64,000 nucleotides of DNA from assembly GCA_021029095.1 (NCBI GenBank), contig JAJOHG010000001.1, positions 744,001 through 808,000 on the forward strand, written 5' to 3'. Position numbers and translations under genes: made by a program. The notes below the pieces were generated by a model. It was given only the letters and a program-made list of their open reading frames with translations, ran no database searches and was not told the DNA's origin. This document shows positions 59,001 through 64,000 of the stretch, in pieces. This stretch comes from Phellopilus nigrolimitatus. Its lineage: Eukaryota; Basidiomycota; Agaricomycetes; Hymenochaetales; Hymenochaetaceae. Each line of letters begins with the position of its first letter. Positions within the stretch are counted from its first letter, which is position 1.

Positions 59001-59820
59001 GGGAGGATGATGAGGGGGAGGATGGGGATGGGGTCAAAGGATATGTTGCCGTCTTAGCAGTGCGCGGAAACGTATCCACACGCGGTGATAGTGACAAGCT
59101 ACGCAATAAGTTCGGGTTTTCAGACGGTGCTGGGGACGATGCACCACTCGACAAACCAAGTCCGACACCTCGCAGGATTGGCTGTTCGTCCGCAATTTTC
59201 ATCCACAACCATTTCCAAACATCTTCACTTATCCGTGGTCCTTTCCCCAAACGTCTGTCGCGGCCCTCGTTAGAATCTGATTCACCGACAAGGTAAAGAA
59301 CGAGGCCCTGGGTCGTTGGCAGCTGGTATTCCCGACATATTGCACTTAGCTGTGCTTTGAGACTTGCATGAAGAGGGACGAGAGAACCACGACGGAAGGA
59401 GGCAAACGCTTTTGGATCTTTGCGGCTTTCATGCGGAAAGTGTTTCGGTGGGACGACATGAATAAGATATCTCGAGGTTGGCTGACGTCCTGCTGCGGCC
59501 GAGGGAGTAGCACTTCTTGGTTCGGGAACTGCAAGTTCGCCTGCCGGGCGCGCAGAAAAGGACCTCTTGTGAGAGAGAGATGGATTAAGAGCAGGGAGTG
59601 GTGTGGAAACGCCTAACGCATTAGCAAGTTTCGCGAGTTTGTGCGGTGGGAGTGGAGAACGCGGTGGAACTCGAGAAGGATCTGCAGTTGCCGCCATCGG
59701 GATGCGAGACGACACACCAAGAGTCCTAACATTCGGCATGGCAGGAGCGGTGAATGGCGACATATATTCATCACTGGATGAGGCTGGGTAAATGGACAGG
59801 GGTCTGGGCATGGTCGACAT
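56037..59820 (-). CDS. Uncharacterised fungal protein, largely disordered
   Basis: Starts MSTMPRPLSIYPASSSDEYM at 59820. Main exon runs to about 58092, then short exons (IDMDEHRASQLRIRQELDVLER; NLAQFSPRALKSAELP to EPTFIK) and a last exon from about 57515 to the stop at 56037 (ending SYKPIDRKD). One folded-looking block lies near residues 115-230: SRYLIHVVPPKHFPHE, FRRGSLVPLHASLKAQL, REYQLPTTQGLVLYLV, VWKWLWMKI. A second is VEFDVDRKVGTWYNTW. The rest is Ser/Pro-rich and low complexity. I believe related proteins are widespread in basidiomycetes but know of no assigned function. A regulatory or polarity scaffold is possible but unsupported. Confidence 0.75.
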
Positions 59821-61469
59821 GGTCGCGACTGTCGAAGGTGTTAGAAAATTAAGCAGCTATCTGAGTTTATAGAAGACAATAGCTAGAAGGGTCGAAGAGC
59901 ATGCTCGGAGACGTAAAGACCGACGTGAGAGAGCGTTGGGGCCGTTGAGTGAGCGTGTTTTCGACGTCGTCGTCGACTGACAGCAATGAAGGCGAGGACA
60001 AGGGACTGAGCGAGGAGAAGGTCGACTTTTGCCGACTCGCGAGCGTCTTTTCGGGGATGTCACTGTCACATCTTTTGTCACGCGCTTCCTTCCTCCAAGC
60101 TTTCTGCCCAATTCTGTTGTTCATTGACCACGACCATCCAGTATCTGTTCGCTTCCCTCTATCATTGAGCACTTTCAGCTCTGAAAAGTCCTTTCCGTCT
60201 CATGTTAAAGCGCTTTCTCTCCGGCTATTCGCTGGCTGTATGCAGTTCCGGTACATGCTTCTGGCAGGCATCAACAAAATCAGCGCGATCAAGGTCTATC
60301 CCCATGGGCAATTAATTCGCGAACTTTTCCTCGGACTGAGAATCATCTAAGCCGGTGAATCTGAGACTCTTCTCTTCTCTTCAATAAAACTCTTATGGTC
60401 ATGAAACGACATCTTGCTCTGGACGCGACTCGGCTACTTCCATTATTGTATCGGCTTGCTTAACATATCTTAATGAGATCTGCTTACCTTCTACAAGGTA
60501 CGATGCTTTTAAGAGCTAGGCTCTGTTTATTTTTTGCTCTGTTTTAGATTTTCTACCGCCCCGTTGACATTAGCCAGAGACCTCCACTTTATCGACTTGC
60601 CAACAAGTTAAGAAGTAAACAACAGGCTTTCGAATCATGAGCTCAGAAAGTGAGGCGCAAGCTACCTAGCCCAAATGAAGCGCAATCAATTTTTATTCGT
60701 GTTTTTACAGCTCGTCATGCATGTATTCAGACTGATGTTGTCGAGATTCCCTCAAATATGACAGCTCTGACCGTTCATATACGCAGTAGACTCTACTGCA
60801 TCTTTCAAAGACATAAAATTCTGCTCACTAACATTCTCGGCTGCTTTCTAGACGGTGCATACTGGAATTAGATCCTGAACAGTGTCAAGCCACAGACAAT
60901 ACTATATGTATCACCCGGCACGATCTTCCCTCACCAACTCGCACCTCATTGAGTCTCAGATTATCGTTGTATTTATTATTGTATTTATCCTAACTACCCG
61001 ACATCGCAGTCGTGATTATAAAGCCTGTGTTCCAGTTCCAAAAAAATGCCTTCTGCTATTTACAAAAATCCGGGCTTTGGAAAATTGGTCTCTGGCCATG
61101 TATCTGCCTAAGTGTTAGGCAATACATTATCTATGTATCGGCCTTTTAGTTTCAAGAATAATCAAATTTTAAATCTTTCCTCAGATGTTGCACAAGGTGA
61201 TGAGCTCGGGCGCGCCATCTTCCGCTGCACATTGCGCTTACATACCATATTTCAATTTTGACCAGGAGCTCTCCCCACGATTACATAAAGAAAGAAGACA
61301 GCACCAGGCCAAAAAAGGGAAGCGATCGACGTGAGCACGCGCGTCGATCATTGATTGACATTTGGCTCATTTCTCCTCCTCTTTCTTTCTTCCTCTTTCT
61401 TTCCTACTCTTTCTTCCCTCTTTTCTTTCTCATTCCACATCTTCAGCACTATCAAAAGCGTGGGAAAAC
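59821..61469. other. 1.65-kb intergenic region
   Basis: Promoter of the disordered-protein gene, then AT-rich sequence without recognisable genes. A pyrimidine tract (CTTTCTTC repeats, about 61370-61435) lies just upstream of the tRNA gene. Confidence 0.45.
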
Positions 61470-61569
61470 GCCCGTCTAGCTCAATCGGATAGCAGCGTCA
61501 GACTTTTAAATTGGGCTAAAATTCTGAATTAAAATCTGAAGGTTGCGGGTTCGACCCCCGCGGTGGGCT
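61470..61569 (+). tRNA. tRNA-Lys(TTT) with intron
   Basis: The acceptor strands GCCCGTC and GGTGGGC pair. The D arm carries the A box TAGCTCAATCGG. The anticodon arm TCAGA-CTTTTAA...TCTGA gives anticodon TTT. The T arm GCGGG-TTCGACC-CCCGC contains the B box GGTTCGACCCC. About 25 AT-rich bases between the anticodon loop and its 3' stem are an intron at the canonical position after base 37. TCTTTTC follows at 61572, a Pol III stop signal. The D-stem 3' side (AGCAGC where AGAGC is usual) is slightly irregular. Confidence 0.9.
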
Positions 61570-62594
61570 TGGTCTTTTCATAGCGGCTTTTTGCCTTTTC
61601 TAGGAAGTCATTTTTTTGGACAGGAGCGTGAGTGGGAGTGGGGGAAGAGCGTACTGATAGGCTTTCTTGACAGACATGGGGGACGTAGGGAAGCAGAGGG
61701 AGAGTTGGTGGGATGGAGCTGTACTTATAAATTATGTTTCGACAGGAAAGCCAATAAGACATCGTTTAGGAAGATCGGATGCTTAACGTTCTTGCTCGTC
61801 ACCTTGATTGGTCCATCGAGGTCCATGAACAAAATGATGAATGAATGAACGAAGAATGCAAAATGCAGAAAGAATAGAAACCCAAACACCACATCCAAGA
61901 TTGCCGCTTTCGGAGCATACGCCTGCTTGCGTTCCTCGCCAGCAACAAAGTCCATCAGGAAAGGCCTCCCACCCGAGTGATTCGCAGTATTTCTACAAGA
62001 ACTATGAGATGTTTATCCAACTTTCTTTCCCTCTGAAATTCAAGTCCTCATACCGGTTTTCGCGCTCACCCGTGGGCGTCTACTTTATTTTATCACCAAA
62101 GGCTGGTAATTTTGCCAAGATAGACAATCTTTCGGATTGACGCCAAACTACATGTAGATGCTCTAGGTCTACATCCAGCTACTTCGTATGTCTAAATTCC
62201 CTTGTCAACGATTAAACCTTCTCAACATGCTTGAAGTGCCCAACTACAATGCCGGCGCCGTTCGAATGTGTGGATCGTCGAGCACTGAACATGTATTTCC
62301 GTTCACACGAGAAGGACCGTGAAGAAGCGATAGCATCGTGAATTGTTTATTTAGTGTGATTCACCCTTAGTTCTACCGCCGAAGTGTCGGGATAGGCATG
62401 TCTATGTCTGATTGTGCTATCGAACAAAACCACATGAAGAGCGGGTGGATCGTCGTCGGACCTTACCTTACCGGCGGATTTTGTCGTGACAGACCAAGCA
62501 CACACGGGACGCTCGTAGACACGACTCAGAGCTTCTCCGAACTTCTAGGAGCGTAAATATTTACTTATTCGAAATGCGCCGATCTCGGATTTTC
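61570..62594. other. Intergenic, isocitrate lyase 3' flank
   Basis: AT-rich region between the tRNA and the isocitrate lyase stop codon. Frames up to 101 codons have no motifs. Nothing else recognised. Confidence 0.45.
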
Positions 62595-64000
62595 TCAGAA
62601 TTCATGCTCTGTCGAGCCAGAACCTATTGAGCTTGTGGTCGCCGAAGAGCTCACGCTCTGCAGGATGCGGTCCATATAATTCGCGCCGCTCCTAACAACA
62701 AGAACGTGTCAACAAGGCCGCGCAAGCAGAACGACATGGAAGAACGTGCCATTTCTGATGAGTGAGGATGTCGACGCCGAGCTCGCGTTCCTTCTGCTGT
62801 ACCAGTTGAACATAGGCAAGCATACCGTCTTCTTTGAAGCGGCGGGAGAGTTCAGCTGTAGTTATTCATATGTAAATTAAAATTCATTCAAGACAAGCAG
62901 GGGAAAACGAAACGCTCACCCCACGAGACTGCGTTGCAATGCAGGCCAGCCAAGGAGATCAGTTGCAGGACAAAGCCCTCTTTGCCGAGATCCCAGACTA
63001 AGTTTTTCAAGTCGGCGTCTGCATAACGTATACGTTCAGTCAGTCAGACTTCCGTGGCGGATTTAGGGGGGGAAAGTGCAGACCGCTAAACCCGAATTTC
63101 CCCCAGTTGAACGATGGGCTCAGGTTGTACACGAACCACTTTCCGGGGTATTGCTCCTTGACTTTACCCGAGAGATAGCGGGCTGTAGAAAGGTCGGGTG
63201 TAGACGTCTCAACCCATAGAAGATCAGCATACGGAGCGAAGATCTTTGCTCGCTTGATAGCTGCCTAGAACAAGTCAAAAAAGAGCAATTCAGTGAACGA
63301 TCGGTATCATTGAGGACGACGTACTTCTACACCGCCGGTGAAGTGGTAATAGCCCTCGCGCGTGCGGGGCACTTGTGAAGGCGAGACGATTTATAAGCGA
63401 CAAACACAATATAGAAATAAGCACGTACAGTCCCAATTCCAGAACACTTCTTCGCCAAGCATATCCTTCGCTATCTCCCGAGCATGAGTATTTGACTTGC
63501 CGTCAGCAGCCGAAATGTATTCCTTATGAGCCGCCTTTTTATCTGCAATTTTAGAAGACGCGTCTATAGCCTTCTCGACAGCTAAGGAAGAATAAAACAG
63601 GATCAGCAACATTCTTAACGCCATCGATAATGTCTACCTTGGTTGAAGGTGCACATTTCATGCTTCTCCACCCATTTCTTCTCAATGGCTTCCAGTTCGC
63701 CGGCTGAGGCACCCCTCATTTCCGCCTCAGCTATTTCATCGGCCACGGCAGTTCCAGGAGTAGTTGTTCCCACAATAAACTCGTGGTCGTTTACGTCCAC
63801 GGTCGACGATATCAACTTTCCAGATTCGGCGTCAGAGCGCGCAATAAGAAGCATCGTTGAATGTAGCATGTCGAGTTGGAAGCGAGCGGCGATGAGCCGG
63901 GAAACATGGGTCGAAGTTGGAACGAGAACTTTCCCGCCGAGATGTCCGCACTGAAGGTAGTATGCATAAAGTTTACTCGACTTCAGCGATAAACGAAAAC
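62595..64000 (-). CDS. ICL1: Isocitrate lyase, C-terminal part (5' end outside window)
   Basis: Glyoxylate-cycle enzyme that splits isocitrate into glyoxylate and succinate during growth on acetate, fatty acids or ethanol; peroxisomal or cytosolic in fungi. Visible exons read CGHLGGKVLVPTSTHVSRL, LIARSDAESGKLISSTVDVN, DHEFIVG, REIAKDMLGEEVFWNWD, PRTREGYYHFTGG, LLWVETSTPDLSTARYL, YNLSPSFNWGKFGF, LQLISLAGLHCNAVSW, AYVQLVQQKERELGVDILTH and SGANYMDRILQSV, and end STEHEF. These match isocitrate lyase; the related methylisocitrate lyase is the alternative. The catalytic Cys loop (K-K-C-G-H) sits at the very edge. The last intron (62749-62692) has a GC donor (GCACGT). The promoter lies outside the window. 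Confidence 0.9.

Noticed and set aside
1..64000. Secondary-metabolite cluster, CRISPR array, prophage or toxin system
   Set aside because: No PKS, NRPS, terpene or P450 core gene, no regularly spaced repeats and no phage or toxin genes; the gene content is ordinary fungal housekeeping.

Overview
This is nuclear DNA from a filamentous basidiomycete, most likely an Agaricomycete. Almost every gene is broken by many short introns (about 50-70 nt) with GT(R)NGT donors and CTRAC/CTGAC-like branch sites. Genes are dense, often divergent or convergent, and the encoded proteins are typically fungal (chitin synthase, NTE1, VPS33, EFM3, Bot1/mS45, a multi-homeodomain regulator). There is no sign of bacterial operons, CRISPR or prophage. 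The species cannot be named from this sequence.

Layout. 1-2150: gene-poor left edge with a truncated tRNA, a decayed tRNA-like sequence and a dead Tc1/mariner-type transposon with near-perfect 27-bp terminal inverted repeats. 2156-24290: tightly packed housekeeping genes: RAD5-type SNF2/RING helicase (-), C1D/Lrp1-type exosome cofactor (+), SAM methyltransferase (-), SF3B5 splicing factor (-), CCT7 chaperonin (+), EFM3-type eEF2 methyltransferase (-), Bot1/mS45 mitoribosomal protein (+), an F-box/LRR protein with a CaaX tail (-) and a small HMG/YABBY-like protein (-). 24290-37187: a minus-strand run of membrane and wall genes: VPS33, NTE1, chitin synthase. 40047-51108: casein kinase I (+), COPI gamma subunit (+), pantothenate kinase (+), NOPCHAP1-like (-), a triple-homeodomain protein (+). 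53863-59820: two uncharacterised fungal proteins (-). 61470: tRNA-Lys with intron. 62595-end: 3' part of isocitrate lyase (-).

The genes do not form a metabolic cluster. Several pairs share short divergent promoters (RAD5/C1D, SF3B5/CCT7, EFM3/Bot1, NOPCHAP1/homeodomain), and three promoter regions carry clustered ACGCG(T/A) boxes of the kind bound by the fungal cell-cycle factor MBF.

The most unusual observations are in gene architecture. The Walker A motif of the RAD5 homologue can only be read by splicing two microexons of 5 and 3 nt. A protein with three homeodomains has each homeobox split by an intron inside the same Met codon. The SF3B5 gene has a 3-nt first coding exon (ATG only). 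The VPS33 start codon appears to be assembled across a splice junction. The casein kinase I tail is cut off by an apparent one-base frameshift. An F-box/LRR protein ends in a prenylation box. Exon models were made by eye from reading frames, splice consensus and family motifs; no database search or transcript evidence was available.
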